Shown: positions 51,110-61,490, counted from the stretch's first letter. The stretch is 64,000 bases of DNA from Prorocentrum cordatum (GCA_963575745.1 CAUYUJ010020163.1:92501-156500), one strand, 5' to 3'. Notes: generated by a model not told the origin, from the sequence alone. Program-made: numbers and translations.

Positions 51110-51185
51110 TGCCTCGGCGACGGCGCCGCCGGCGTTGTCGTCGACGTCTACGTCGACGTCGTCGACGCCGTCGGCGACAGTCGTC
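51110..51185 (+). repeat. GTC/GACGTC palindromic array
   Basis: GTCGTCGACGTCTACGTCGA words, partner of 50,796-50,930. Confidence 0.8.
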
Positions 51186-51377
51186 ACAGCCCAGCCGTGA
51201 GGATACCTGCGCGGGGCCCTGTCCGCGGCGGCCTGCGAGGAGTACTTCGCGCGGATCCGCGACGGCACGAGCTGGCAGCAGCCCGAGGCCGCTCCTTTAA
51301 CCCCCTCTCGAGGGGTTCGTGGAGGAAGGGTTGCCCCAAGAAGTGAGTCTCTGAGCGATTCGACATACATCGAAAAA

Positions 51378-51584
51378 CTCGGCGGTGAGAGAGGGGTGGA
51401 AGTGAGAAGCAGAAGGCCTTCTCAGAAGCTGGCGGGACTTCTCAAAGCCCTCGCGCCTTCTGAATTGTTTTCTGTGTTGCCGGGGAGGGCTGCGAACTTC
51501 GAACACCTTTCAGAAGGCCAGGGGACTTCCGAACCTTCTGAGAAGGCCTGCCTCTTCTTACTTCCCCCCGGGCTCGCCGCCGAG
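51378..51584. repeat. Foldback family I, copy 2
   Basis: Left CTCGGCGGTGAGAGAGGGG, right CCCCCCGGGCTCGCCGCCGAG. Body of TTCTCAGAA/TTCTGAGAA blocks as at 20,078-20,278. Confidence 0.88.
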
Positions 51585-51609
51585 AAAGGAGGGGATAAGG
51601 AAGTTAGGA

Positions 51610-51775
51610 CATAGTAAAATTGCATTGACGTAGTTTCTCGTAGCTCCGCTCGGATTTCTTGGATCGGCGTTGGGCCCCCCTGGCAGCCACTCCGGCGCTG
51701 TCTTCTGGCGCACTCTGCGCGCCGGGGGCCCGGCGCCGATCCAAGACATCCACGCGGCCTCCGGAAGTCTACAGC
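51610..51775. repeat. Foldback MITE family C, copy 3
   Basis: GGATTTCTTGGATCGGCGTT pairs with GGCGCCGATCCAAGACATCC. The central TGGCGCACTCTGCGCGCC matches copies 1 and 2. Outer ends are degraded. Confidence 0.75.
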
Positions 51776-52158
51776 GGAGGCCCATGCCAAGAAGCACCCT
51801 GCTTGCCTCCAGGGTGCCCTGGGTTTCTTGGGTTTCGATTTTTGTTGCGATGGGAAGCGTGACGTTTCCCACACCAAAAATCAATGGACGTCCTGGGGTC
51901 GCAGGGTTGGGTTTTTTGTGGAAGGTTTTTTGTGGACTAGCCTCCACTGTATGCAGTTTTCCCTCCCTCTAATGGGGAGATGGAGAGAGAGAGAGAGAGA
52001 GAGGATCAACGGAGTCCTGCCGTGTGGTGCCGTTTTCGGCACGTTGGCGCCTCTCGTCGGCTCCGGGAGGCGCCGCGAGAAAATCTCGTGCGGCGCTGGC
52101 TGGTTTACCGCCCCCGTTCTTTTGACCCCCCCCCTCTTTTCGGAGGCCTAGGGGTGGG
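51776..52158. other. Spacer
   Basis: (GA)n at 51,974-52,003. No gene supported. Confidence 0.35.
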
Positions 52159-52326
52159 CACCAACACCAGGGCTGGACCTCAACGGTGTTGTGTTCATCT
52201 CGTGGGTCGTTTGTGTTGTTCGTTTTGTTTTGCATTCAAAGCGATACGAAGTCAAACTAAGGAAGAACGAACACACAAAGCGAAAACGGAAAACACCGTC
52301 CAGGTTCAGCCCTGACCAACACCAAG
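52159..52326. repeat. Foldback element, single copy seen
   Basis: CACCAACACCAGGGCTGGAC (left) pairs with GTTCAGCCCTGACCAACACC (right), and TTTGTGTTGTTCGTTTTG with CGAACACACAAAGCGAAAAC. AT-richer than its flanks. Confidence 0.75.
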
Positions 52327-52655
52327 ATCGGCGGTGTGTCTCAACCAGGGAAATATGATCCCGATCTCGATGATGGTGGTAATGTTCGGGCTCCCCAGGT
52401 TGCGGAAGAATTGCCACAGACACACTAAATTCTAGGATCGCCCTCCCCTAGTGGACGCACCTCCCTGTTTTGGTGTATGTTTTCATCTCTAGGCCTCCAA
52501 TCTTTCGTCCGACCCGATAGTTGAGAGGGACAACGAGTAGCAATGACGCGCCAGCGTTGGGGGGGGGGGGCGTGGGCGTGGCTGGCGCCTGCAGCCTCGA
52601 GGGGTCTTCGTCGTGGTCGCCCTCGGTCGTTTTCGTCGGTTCAGCGGATCGGCCT
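52327..52655. other. Spacer
   Basis: No feature supported. Confidence 0.3.
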
Positions 52656-52659
52656 CCTC

Positions 52660-52965
52660 CTCCTTCCGCCTGCCCTCCTCCCTCCCTCGTCCCTCCTCCT
52701 CCGTCCTCCTCCCGCCCTCCTCCCCCCTCCTCCTACCCTCCCCCCTCCTCCTGCACACTCCTGCCCTCCCCCCTCCCTCCTCGGCCGCCCTTTCCCCTCC
52801 TCCTGCCTCCCTCCTCCCTCCCCCCTCCTCCCCTCTCCTCCTCCTGCCCTTCTCCCTCCCTCCCTCCCCCATCCGCCGCCAGCTTCTCCTCCCCCTCCTC
52901 CCCATCCCTGCTTCCCTCCTCGAGGGAGAAGCAGGGAGAGCGGCAGCAGGAAGAGGGGAGGGACG
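52660..52965 (+). repeat. Pyrimidine tract (CCTCC)
   Basis: Degenerate CCTCCTCC/CCCTCC tract. Confidence 0.93.
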
Positions 52966-53019
52966 TTTTTTTTTCCGTGTGTGTGTGTGTGTGTTATTTG
53001 GAGTTGTCTTGCTTCGGGG

Positions 53020-53186
53020 TTTTTCCTCCTCCTCTCCTCCTCCTCCTCCTCCTCCCTCCTCCTCCTCCCTCCCCTCCTCTTCTCCTCCTCTCCTCCTCCT
53101 CCTCCTTCTCCTCCTCCTCTCCTCCTCCTCCTCCTCCTGCTCCTCCTCCTTCTCCTCCTCCTCCTCCTCTTGTTTCCGGTGCGTGC

Positions 53187-53239
<53 letters not shown>

Positions 53240-53250
53240 TGTGTGTATTG
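53020..53250 (+). repeat. (CCT)n then (GC)n(GT)n
   Basis: CCT triplets to 53,170, then GTGCGTGCGCGCGCGC and (GT)n to 53,248. An earlier (GT)n is at 52,976-52,995. Confidence 0.95.
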
Positions 53251-53409
53251 CTTAGGGATTTCTCGCTTCTGGGTGATTCCCAGCAGCTGCGCCTCGTCGA
53301 CGGCGTTCTGGGGGTGCCCGGGATCATCCCAAGCGGCCGCTGGAGGCACGAGTAATGTCACGAGAGCCAGGTTTCCAGCATGGAAGATTTTGAGGCTTTC
53401 TGTGGCTTC

Positions 53410-53472
53410 GGCCTCGGGAAGGATGGAGGAGGAGGGGGAGGAGGAGGAGGAGCAGGAGGAGGAGGAGGACCA
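53410..53472 (+). repeat. (GGA)n array
   Basis: Left flank of family B copy 2. Confidence 0.92.
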
Positions 53473-54310
53473 GTGTAAACCCAACAGTGATCAACGATGT
53501 TGGAATAAACCATCCCTCCAAGCTCCCTTTTTGTATCGGACCCTACAACGGTTTATTTCCCCAGCGGGAACTGCCTCGATTGAAGACAGCCGTTTGACGA
53601 CCCTGAAGCATGCCAAATCATTGTTTTCGGGATTCCAGCGCCACGGATCAACCGAATTGTTGCGCCTTGACGATCCAGAATTTTGCCAGAGCGTCATTCT
53701 TGGGACTTCAACGCCGTGAATCAATGTATTTGTTGCACCGTCATAATTCCTGGTACGTTGATCATGGGAACCCGTGAAACTTTTCTGCAAATTCTGAAAA
53801 CGAATGTGCGCGGCGCAAAGGCGAGAGCCACGTTTTGAAAAGGAATCGCTTTCATTCCATGAAGCTTTTCCAAATGCTTGAAACGAATGCGCGCGACGCG
53901 AAGGCAAGAGCCACATTGTGAAAACGGGTGGCCCTCAATCCGTGAAACGCTTGCAAATGTTTGAAACGAATGTGCGCGGCGCTAAGGCGGCAGCCACATT
54001 AAAAAAACGGGTCGCCCTCAATCCGTGAAAGTCTTGTAATTGTTTGAAACGATTTTGAAAACGACCCGCCCGCAATCCGTGAAGCTCTTGCAAGTGTTCA
54101 AAACGAATGCGCGCGGCGCTAAGGCGAGAGCCACATGTTGAAAATGACCCGCCCTCCATCTGTGAAGCTGTTGTTCATTTTTCAGCTTCAGGGTCATAAA
54201 TGATGAGGAAGCCTCAGGCGAAACGCCCAGCCTGCCCTAAAAACTGGCCTCGGGGTGCGACAGGGAGAAGTCATTGATAAGGAAACGGAATGGAGGAGGT
54301 GGAGGAGGAA
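53470..54310 (+). repeat. Dispersed repeat family B, copy 2
   Basis: CAGTGTAAACCCAACAGTGA at the left, CTACAACGGTTTA and CGGGATTCCAGCG inside. The 83-bp tandem has unit starts at 53,806, 53,889 and 53,972, then a shortened unit and 54,110. CAGGCGAAACGCCCAGCCTG near the right end is shared with copy 1. Confidence 0.88.
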
Positions 54311-54410
54311 GAGATTGAGGAGATTGAGGAGGAGGAGGAGGAAGAGATGTAGGAGGAGGAGGAGGAGGAGGAGAAAGGGAGGAGGAGCACGAGGAGAGAG
54401 AAGGGTGAGG
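54290..54410 (+). repeat. (GGA)n array
   Basis: Right flank of family B copy 2. Confidence 0.93.
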
Positions 54411-54685
54411 GGCAACCATCTAATGTCGTCACAGGCATAGCTTCTAATCGTCCAGCTTCGAGGTCGGCACCGTGCTGGGGCGCCGGCGGCCGCGCCGTTT
54501 CGCCCTCCAGAGCCCGCCTCCAGAGAGAGGGGAGCGGCAGCCCTCGCCTTTGCCCCAGGGGCCGATGGGGCCGATGCCGCGGAAGACGTGCTGGATGGTC
54601 ACCGGGGGCTGCTCCTGCCGGTACCGCTACGGCGGCGTCGAGGCGGGCGGGAAGGGAGGGTCCGTCCAGGTCTCCTAGACCCAGA
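54411..54685. other. Spacer
   Basis: No feature supported. Confidence 0.3.
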
Positions 54686-54839
54686 GGAGGAAAAAGGCAC
54701 CCATGCCCCTACCCTTTCCTCGTTTGCCCCTTTTTGGGCCTCCTCGGAGGCCCTCGTCGCGACCATCGGATTCGCCTCGGAATCCTGGTCAGGATGCACC
54801 CCGGGAGAGGTCCACGGAGCAGCGGTATCGGTACATTGT
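54686..54839 (+). repeat. Family F, copy 2
   Basis: CCTCGTTTGCCCCTTTTTGG, CTCGGAGGCCCTCGTCGCGA and GCGGTATCGGTAC. Its left inverted repeat is degraded (AAGGCACCCATGCCCCTACC). Confidence 0.8.
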
Positions 54840-55064
54840 GGTCTCCCCATAAATGGGGTCGGAGCAGATGGGGTCGGAGGATAGAGCCGCATCGCCGATG
54901 CATCGGCGATGCGTCGGCGATGCGGCTCGATATGGGGCTCCATCTTCTCCACACCGACGTCGCCGATGCATCGCCGACGTCGCCAGTGTATCGCCGATGC
55001 AACGCCGATCGGCGATGCGGCGCGATGCTCCGACCCCATCTACGGGGACCCCATTTTGGAGGCC
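54840..55064. repeat. Foldback family E, copy 2
   Basis: GGGGTCGGAGGATAGAGCCG at the left pairs with CGGCGCGATGCTCCGACCCC at the right. Inside are GCATCGCCGATGCATCGGCG words and a centre carrying CGACGTCGCCGATGC. Abuts family F copy 2. Confidence 0.87.
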
Positions 55065-55095
55065 TCTAGTCAGAGGAGGAACATGCACCGATGCC

Positions 55096-55338
55096 GCTGC
55101 TCGGTGGGTGGATGATACCAAACATCGGCCACTCGCAGAGCGGGGTAGGGGGAGGAAGGAAGGGGAAGGCGTCTGAGAAGCATCCCTGCTTATCAGACGG
55201 CGCTTGCCTCGTCTGTCAATGCGAGGCTGGCGGCGTCTGAGAAACAGTCTCCTTTTAAGAAGCCCTTCCCCCTCCCCCTGCCCTCCTCTGCGCGCCGCCA
55301 GCCGATGCCGCTGCTCGGTGGGTGGATGATATCAAACA
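55096..55338 (+). repeat. Family J copy 1 between 35-bp direct repeats
   Basis: GATGCCGCTGCTCGGTGGGT begins direct repeats at 55,096 and 55,303 (207 bp apart, about 35 bp each). Between them a foldback element carries GGGGAAGGCGTCTGAGAAGC at the left and CCTTTTAAGAAGCCCTTCCC at the right. Confidence 0.8.
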
Positions 55339-55399
55339 CGGTGTGCTGACAACTGCTGGTTGCGGCAATTGGACGCACATTGTTTCGGATGTATTTCCT

Positions 55400-55482
55400 G
55401 GGAGGTCAACATTCTGGTCCGACATCGGGCTTAATCCCGTTGAATTTGGCTTAATCTTGCTCAATGCGGCTTAATATGTTTC
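55400..55482 (+). repeat. Triplicate of about 20 bp (GGCTTAAT)
   Basis: GGCTTAATCCCGTTGAATTT, GGCTTAATCTTGCTCAATGC and GGCTTAATATGTTTCCTGG. Confidence 0.8.
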
Positions 55483-56030
55483 CTGGCCGCCATGTGCGCC
55501 CACGGGTCGTTCTCCTGGAGGCCGTCTTTGAATAGGTGGCCGACCGGGGAACTTGGCACACGGGTCCGAGGCTTCAGGGCCGAAATACGATGAGCATCCG
55601 CGGATGCAGCTACTGCAGGAGCGACCGGAAGTTGCGCGAAAGTAAGTTCGAGGGAAAGTGCGTTTGAGTCGAAAGGTTTTGTTTGGGGACCATGCCGATA
55701 CCCACACGCACGCAGAGCGGCTGCCACGGCGACCCCAGAAGAGGCGGACTGTTGATGTCGCAGGTCTCAGGCGCACAACATGTAGAGATGATCGCGTCCC
55801 GTTGCGTCGTACAGCAGCCTGTGGTAACAATTGATGCACTGGAGACTGAGGAGGAGGAGGAGGAGGAGGAGGAGGAGGAGGAGGAAGGTGGTTACGTGCA
55901 CCGTGCAAGGACACATCGATGTCTGGAGACTGGGTGGGCGGCGCCCCGGCGCCCACTCCTGACCCCGCGCGCGCCCGCCCTCATGGACGAATCGACAGTC
56001 GGCTCGCCTCGCCTTCTCCTTTATCAGACT
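55483..56030. other. Unassigned region
   Basis: Plus frame 55,683-56,075 carries a Glu run from a (GGA)n patch (55,847-55,888). No domain, low support as a gene. Confidence 0.25.
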
Positions 56031-56031
56031 C

Positions 56032-56210
56032 ACCCACTCGCAGACGGGGGTGGGGGGGGGGGGGGTAGGGGGTAGGGCTTCTCGGAAGCACCCCTGCTTC
56101 TGAGAGGGCGTGGGCTGCCTCTGTCGATGCATGGCCAGCGCCTTCCAAGGAGTACCCTCCTTCTGAGGAGCCTTCCCCCCCTCCTCTACCCACTTTCTGC
56201 GCCCCGCCGG
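56032..56210. repeat. Foldback family J, copy 2
   Basis: CACTCGCAGACGGGGG, GTAGGGCTTCTCGGAAGCAC and CCTGCTTCTGAGAGG at the left; CCTTCTGAGGAGCCTTCCCC and CTCTACCCACTTTCTGCG at the right. Same plan as 55,131-55,300. Confidence 0.78.
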
Positions 56211-56480
56211 CAGACTCCCTCGGGCACTGAGAAGAACTCATGACGGAGGGGTTCCAGTAGTTCTCCCCTCGTAGGGCCCAGGCACGTCGAGCATCGATTT
56301 GAGATGAAGACGGTCCCGGGGAAGAGGTCCAGACCTCCTGGTGGTCCTCGTCATGAAGACCATGAGGTCGTGGGTCTGGGTTGCGCGCCTCACCACTTGC
56401 TTCGCAAGTGTTTCCTGCGCGTCTCCTGTTCCCTCCTCCCGCCCCACGCCCGTCCATGCTCAGTCCATCCGTCTCCCTCA
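56211..56480. other. Spacer
   Basis: No feature supported. Confidence 0.3.
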
Positions 56481-56483
56481 TCT

Positions 56484-56518
56484 CAGCTCATCTCATCTCA
56501 TCTCATCTCATCTCCGCT
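56484..56518 (+). repeat. (TCTCA)n pentanucleotide
   Basis: About six CATCT units. A shorter CATCTCATCTCATC tract recurs at 57,496. Confidence 0.93.
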
Positions 56519-56589
56519 CCTTCTCTCGTTTCCCCTCAGACCTGCGGAGGGCCTGTGAGCCAGCACAGGCTGGCGGAGGGAGCGTGGAT

Positions 56590-56835
56590 TTCGCTCACCA
56601 GGGTTCATACCGTCTCGCCTGGATCATTCTGAACCTGGGTTTCAATGTTCTGGGAGTATTGACTGGGGTTCATAATGTTCCCCCCAGGAACATTATAAAC
56701 CCTGGTTTATAATGTTCTGGCGGTATCGACCCCAAAAACATATGAACCATGGGTTCACAATGTCCTGGGAATCTTGACAGGAGTTTATATTGTCCCGGGA
56801 ATATTGAACCCCGTTTCCGTCATCCCGGAATGATA
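56590..56835 (+). repeat. Minisatellite, about 30-bp unit
   Basis: About seven units of GGGTT(T/C)A(T/C)AATGTTCTGGGA followed by (A/G)TATTGA. AATGTTCCCCCCAGGAACAT inside is palindromic. Confidence 0.85.
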
Positions 56836-57165
56836 ATGATTTTCATTTCCCCCCCAATCCCCGTGTTCCCCATCAGGTTATTCATGTCGCCATATGGACC
56901 CCGGCTTTTTATCTCCAGGAGATAATAAATCCGCACGTGGGGGGCGCCGTTTGAGAGTACGTTCCACATTGAAGATAATGATTCGGCCGGGGGGGTCTGA
57001 GCCCGATCCATTCACAGGAAAATAATCCATAGGGTAGCATCTGAAGATAATGCACATGGGTTTTCATCTTTAGATAGTAAGCTTTGTGTAATAGCTGCTC
57101 CTTGCAGTGTCCAACCCTTCCCTTCTTTCTCCCTCCTCCCCCCTTCCCTCTTCCCTCCCGTCTGT
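56836..57165. other. Spacer
   Basis: CATTGAAGATAATGATTCGG and CATCTGAAGATAATGCACAT are similar words about 80 bp apart. No gene supported. Confidence 0.35.
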
Positions 57166-57168
57166 GGG

Positions 57169-57692
57169 GTGCCGGGGGACGTGCGTGTGCGACTGGCTTC
57201 CACTGTTGGGCCCTCGGGGGAGGCCTTCTCCCTGGCACGCCGGGGTCGGGACGCGACGGCGGGGAGCGGAGCTGGGCCGCGGGGTGTGGGCCTCTCTCGA
57301 GGGCTTCTGGGGTCCCGAGCCGCCGCGCCAGGGCGTTCGGTCTGGAGGAGGATGAGCTCCCAGACGTGGCCGCCTTGAGTGCGAGCCTCCTCGGGCGCGC
57401 TGCGGACGCCGAGGACTTTGAGTAGGCCTCTGCCTGGAAGGCCTCCGACTCGGGGCTTGACTGGCCCCCCCCGACCTGGCTTCGGGTCGCTGCCTCATCT
57501 CATCTCATCCCTCCCTCCCTCCCCTCCCTCCCTCCTCCAGGTGCCCCCCATGGAGTTCCCGGACTGGATGACCGAGCTCATGGGGGTGGCCCGGCGCTGA
57601 GCGCAGCTGGCGGCGACGCGGACGGGGCGGCGAGGGCGAGGAGGTGGATGACGAGGACCAGGACGAGGAGTCGGAGGAGGAGCAGGCCGACT
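57169..57692 (+). pseudogene. Acidic gene fragment with intron and frame slips
   Basis: Frame 1 (57,169-57,340): VRVRLASTVGPSGEAFSLAR. Frame 0: FGLEEDELPDVAALSASLLG and RAADAEDF to 57,416. The next 124 bp end in a CCTCCCTCCTCCAG acceptor (57,540), after which VPPMEFPDWMTELMG follows. An in-phase join needs a GA donor (TTT/GAGTAGG). A further slip leads to EGEEVDDEDQDEESEEEQAD and WR (57,629-57,690). Acidic, probably intracellular, with no domain recognised. Multiple slips suggest decay or a poorly assembled gene. Confidence 0.4.
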
Positions 57693-58020
57693 GGAGGTTG
57701 AGTGCCTCTGTCGGTTGTACATGGGCGGGACTTGGCTGACAGGGCTCCACGTCTCGTCGCCCAGAAGGCCCAGTGTGACGTTGGGTGGGTTGTGGGACGG
57801 GGTCGCCCAGAGAATCTCTCGCCAGGTCTGGGGCTGACCCGGGAAAGGCTGTGGGGGCATGGGCCAGGCGGCCCGTGCAGAGGGATTCAAGGCTGCGGAT
57901 GTGCGGGTGGCGGGAGCGGCAGAGGGCATCCCGGAATCGGCAGTCGGGGGGCTGATTTCGTGTTAGAAGCTTGCCCCCCTCCCTCCGCCATGGGCTTGAC
58001 CATAGGCCATGTGCGCGGGT
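57693..58020. other. Spacer
   Basis: No feature supported. Confidence 0.3.
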
Positions 58021-58024
58021 GGGG

Positions 58025-58108
58025 GGCCTCCTCCTCCTCCTCCTCCTCCTCCTCCTCCTCCTCCTTCCTCTCCTACTCCTCATCCTTCTCCTCCTCCTGT
58101 CCGCCAGA
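58025..58108 (+). repeat. (CCT)n array
   Basis: Pyrimidine array. Confidence 0.94.
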
Positions 58109-58730
58109 AATTTGTATATACTATGCCTAGGGTCCGCCAAAATCTCTAGGGCTTGGGCGGGCCCGAGATCCGACGCGCCCTCTAAGCTGCCCCTCTTTTG
58201 ATGCCTGGCCCTTGTCATGCGTCGCGTGTTCTTGCAACGCCGAGATCGCGCTGGCCATGGCCCCAGGGGATACCACGGGACTCCGAGCGGTCGTCGAGCA
58301 GGGTTGCGGGAGAGGGTGTCGCAGGCCCTCCTGGGTTTGGTATGAGTATACAGAATACCCCTCCTGAAGGGTGGTTTTTGTTTGCCAAAACTGTTCCCAG
58401 GGGGGTGCGACCTGACTCTGTCGGGGTGCCCGCGCCAGCCCCGTCCGGCCGCCGTATGGAAGCGCCCCAAGAAATTCGAACGACGTGGGCGTTGTCGCAC
58501 TGCAGAGTTGGCAGTTTACTGATGACAATTCCTGGTCGGGCTCCGCAGAGTCGCTCCCTCTGGAAACCTTCGGGGCATTTTCTTGGAACATGACTCGCCG
58601 CCCCGGCCGCCTCTTCGGCCGGATCCGGCGGTTTTGATGTTTCAAGTTTGGTTCTGAGTTTATTGCGTTTCATGATTGGGTGGCATTGACGTGCAGCCCG
58701 CTACCGCGAAGGTGCACGAAGGAGAAAGAA
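58109..58730. other. Unassigned region
   Basis: Short frames on both strands, none decisive. No repeat noticed. Confidence 0.3.
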
Positions 58731-58734
58731 AAGG

Positions 58735-58860
58735 CGGAAGAGGAGGAGGAGCAGTAGCAGCAGGAGGAGGAGGATGAAGGAGGTGGAATGAAGAGGAGGA
58801 GGAGGAGGAGGAGGAGGAGAAGGACGAGGGAGAGGTGGAGGAGCAGCAGGGAGGAATCAC
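58735..58860 (+). repeat. (GGA)n array
   Basis: Purine array. Confidence 0.93.
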
Positions 58861-58959
58861 GGAAGAGGTTTGGGCTCGCAGTTTGGCGGGCCCAGGTCAT
58901 GCCGATGTGCGGCTTCACGCGCGACCAGTGGCCTGGCGCATGCAACCTGAACCTATACG

Positions 58960-59865
58960 AGGACTGAAGACGGGTTGCAGAAGTACGTAGCGCAACGTTC
59001 GCCGCCGACGATCGAGGAACGAAGATTTCGGGTGGGTCGGGTCGGGTTTGGGGACCGAGCTTCTCGAAGGTTAGTTCGCTCTCGTTGAGGACTTTGGGAC
59101 ACTCCTCGTTGCCACGGCTGGACTCCCCTTGGAGCTCGTGACGCTCCGCGGAAGCCCACCAGAGGACTGCAGCGACGGGCTGCACAAGTGCTACAATTGT
59201 CGTCGTTTTGTCGGTCGAGGATCGAGAAGGTCGGGCAGTTCGGGCAGTGTTTGGAGGGACCAAGGTTCTCGAAGGTCCTTTCGCCTTTTCCGGGGGGCCT
59301 TGGGTTACTCCTCGTTGCCACGGCTGGATTTCCCTCGAAGTTCTCTGCGCTCCGCGCAAGCCCACCGGAGGACTGCAGACGGGCTGCAAAAGTGCTACAG
59401 TTGTCGTCCTTGTCGGTCGAGTGTCGAGGGTGTCGGGCGGTTCGGGCAGTGTTTTGGGACCGAGGTCCTCGAAGGTTCTTTTCGCCTTTTCGGGGGTCCT
59501 TGGTTTACTCTTAAGTCGGGCGTGTCCCTCTACAGGGGGGAATATTCAACAATAGTCAAAGATAGTCAGGGTACGATGATTTTACTATGTTTGCCCATTA
59601 GGGGGGTATTTTGTTGAGTGCTCTTTTGTTTTTCGCCCAAAATTCCCCCTGTAGGAGGACACGCCCGACTTAAGGTTACTCCTCGTTGCCACGGCTGGAT
59701 TTTCCTCGAAGTTCTCGGCGCTCAGCGCATCCCCACCAAAGGACTGCAGACGGGCTGCAGAAGGGGCGGGTCGACGATGGGAGATAAAGGTGTTTCTGGG
59801 CAGGTCGGGTCGTGTTTCGGGATCGAGATTCTTGAGGAAGGCGCTGGCATTGGGACTAGTTTTAA
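58960..59865 (+). repeat. Tandem repeat of about 206 bp, interrupted by a MITE
   Basis: ACTCCTCGTTGCCACGGCTG starts at 59,101, 59,307 and 59,678; the last spacing is 371 because family G copy 1 lies inside. A partial first unit begins near 58,960 (GACGGGTTGCAGAAGTACGT). Units contain GACTGCAGACGGGCTGCA and CTCGAAGGT. Confidence 0.88.
59514..59670. mobile_element. MITE family G, copy 1
   Basis: A 157-bp element flanked by TA (59,512-59,513, 59,671-59,672). Left AGTCGGGCGTGTCCCTCTAC, right GTAGGAGGACACGCCCGACT, about 28-bp inverted repeats. It sits inside the 206-bp tandem repeat, whose uninterrupted unit junction at 59,300-59,310 shows the empty arrangement. Confidence 0.93.
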
Positions 59866-60038
59866 GTCGGGCCTGTCCCCCTACAGGAGGAATGGTCAAA
59901 CATAGTCCATCAATAGCCCGGAGATGTTTTGGGGGTGTTGTACTACATTTGGCCATTTTTTTATTCATTCATATGTATATATACACACAATTTGCCATTC
60001 CTTGCCCAAAACACGCCTGCAGGGGGACATGCCCGACC
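59865..60038. mobile_element. MITE family G, copy 2
   Basis: A 174-bp element flanked by TA (59,863-59,864, 60,039-60,040). Left AGTCGGGCCTGTCCCCCTAC, right GCAGGGGGACATGCCCGACC. Internal CAAACATAGTC is shared with copies 1 and 3. Lies at the right end of the tandem repeat. Confidence 0.92.
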
Positions 60039-60040
60039 TA

Positions 60041-61285
60041 AGACTACTTTGGGACCAGGAGGGGCCCTGGTTCTCGGGGCCGTTCTCTCCAGGTGCAGCC
60101 TGTACATCGCGTGGGTCTCGGGAAGTCCACTCGTGGCCGAGCCGCGCCGTGGTCAGAACAGACGGTTGGCTCCTGACTCTGGGCTCGTTACCGCAATGCG
60201 ATCTGTTGTTTATGTGTTGTTTTGCCGATCGGCGCGGGCCCTCGCACCCACCCCTCCTCCCCCCCACCCCCCTTGAGTGGATCTTGGCTGTTTCTGGCGC
60301 CTGCCTCGAGCAGGTGGAGCCCCTCCCCCCTAGGACGCACTTTCGTAAACAGTCGCACCAAGCAGAGGTCCGGCGCCAGACCCCCCCCCTTTCCGCCCAA
60401 TGTCGAAGTGCCGAATAAAAACACGCTCACCTTCTTACCGTGATGCGATGACGTGTTTCTCCTTGCTGGGGCTTCTGGGCCTTTCCTCGCTCGAATGTCT
60501 TGACGCTCCGCATATTCCCTCCAGCCCATTCAGATACGATGCCCAGGGGAGTTGCATCGATCGTGTAAGTGTGGGAGCAAGCAGAGGGACGAAGAGGGAC
60601 GTCAGCCGTCAAGCGAAAGCTCGGGATCAGCCTGAGCAGACCCCGGGGTCAACCATACACGCTCGATCGGATCTTTCGATATGCAAGCCTGCTTGCAGCT
60701 GCAATGAGGGCCACATGCAATGCTGAATGCTTTCGGGCTCTACTGGGACCCTCTTTGGGGCCATCTTGGAGGCCATTGGTCAAATCATGGAGGGATTGGA
60801 AGGGTTCTGCCCCGAAGGGGAAGAGGGGGGTTGGAATAACGAGTTCGCCAAAGCACCTACGTACGCCCTAAAGGACTGGTGGGGTTCTGGCAAAAACGCA
60901 CCGCAAGACAAGTCCATGGCTTGATGGTGACTGTCGCTATGAAGGACAAGGGGTTCTTGTTTGGAGTTCGTGGGTGGTAGGGGGATATAGTGGCATGTCA
61001 TTACATCGAGGGTGTCATTGCTTTTGCATTGGGGCAGGTCTTGACTGGAGATTTTGCCTTTCGTCCGTCGTTTGCGGTCGGGGAGTAGCTTCATTCATTC
61101 AACTGGCCGAGTGCAGAACATCTTTCGCGTCGCGTGCGCATTTATAGCTAAGGCATGATGTGGCCTTTCAGTGTTGTGCAAGAACGCCCTGCTCCGCAAA
61201 AGGAGGCGATCAGTTAGCACCACCAGCGGGGTCTGGTTGGGCGGCCTGTCTGCCACCCTTGGGGAGACGCAGCGAGATAGGGGCA
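60041..61285. other. Unassigned region, 1.2 kb
   Basis: TTACCGCAATGCGATCTGTT (60,188) and TTACCGTGATGCGATGACGT (60,436) are a diverged direct repeat. Several short frames, none convincing. Confidence 0.35.
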
Positions 61286-61289
61286 GGGG

Positions 61290-61490
61290 GAATGATGAGG
61301 AGGAGCAGTTGGAGAAGGAGGAGGAGGAGGAGGAGGAGTTGGATGAAACTGATCGGGGGGGTGAACACGGATGCGGAGGAGGAGGAAGATGAGGTGGAGA
61401 ACGAGGAGGAGGAGAAGAAGGAGGAGAAGGAGGAGGAGGAAGGGGAGAAGTAAGAGAAAGATGAGGAAGAGGAACAATTCGAGGAGGCGG
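61290..61490 (+). repeat. (GGA)n array
   Basis: Degenerate purine array. Confidence 0.92.

Noticed and set aside
59101-59680. CRISPR-like direct repeats
   Set aside because: 206-bp tandem units and 14-bp minisatellites lack the short repeat/unique spacer pattern.
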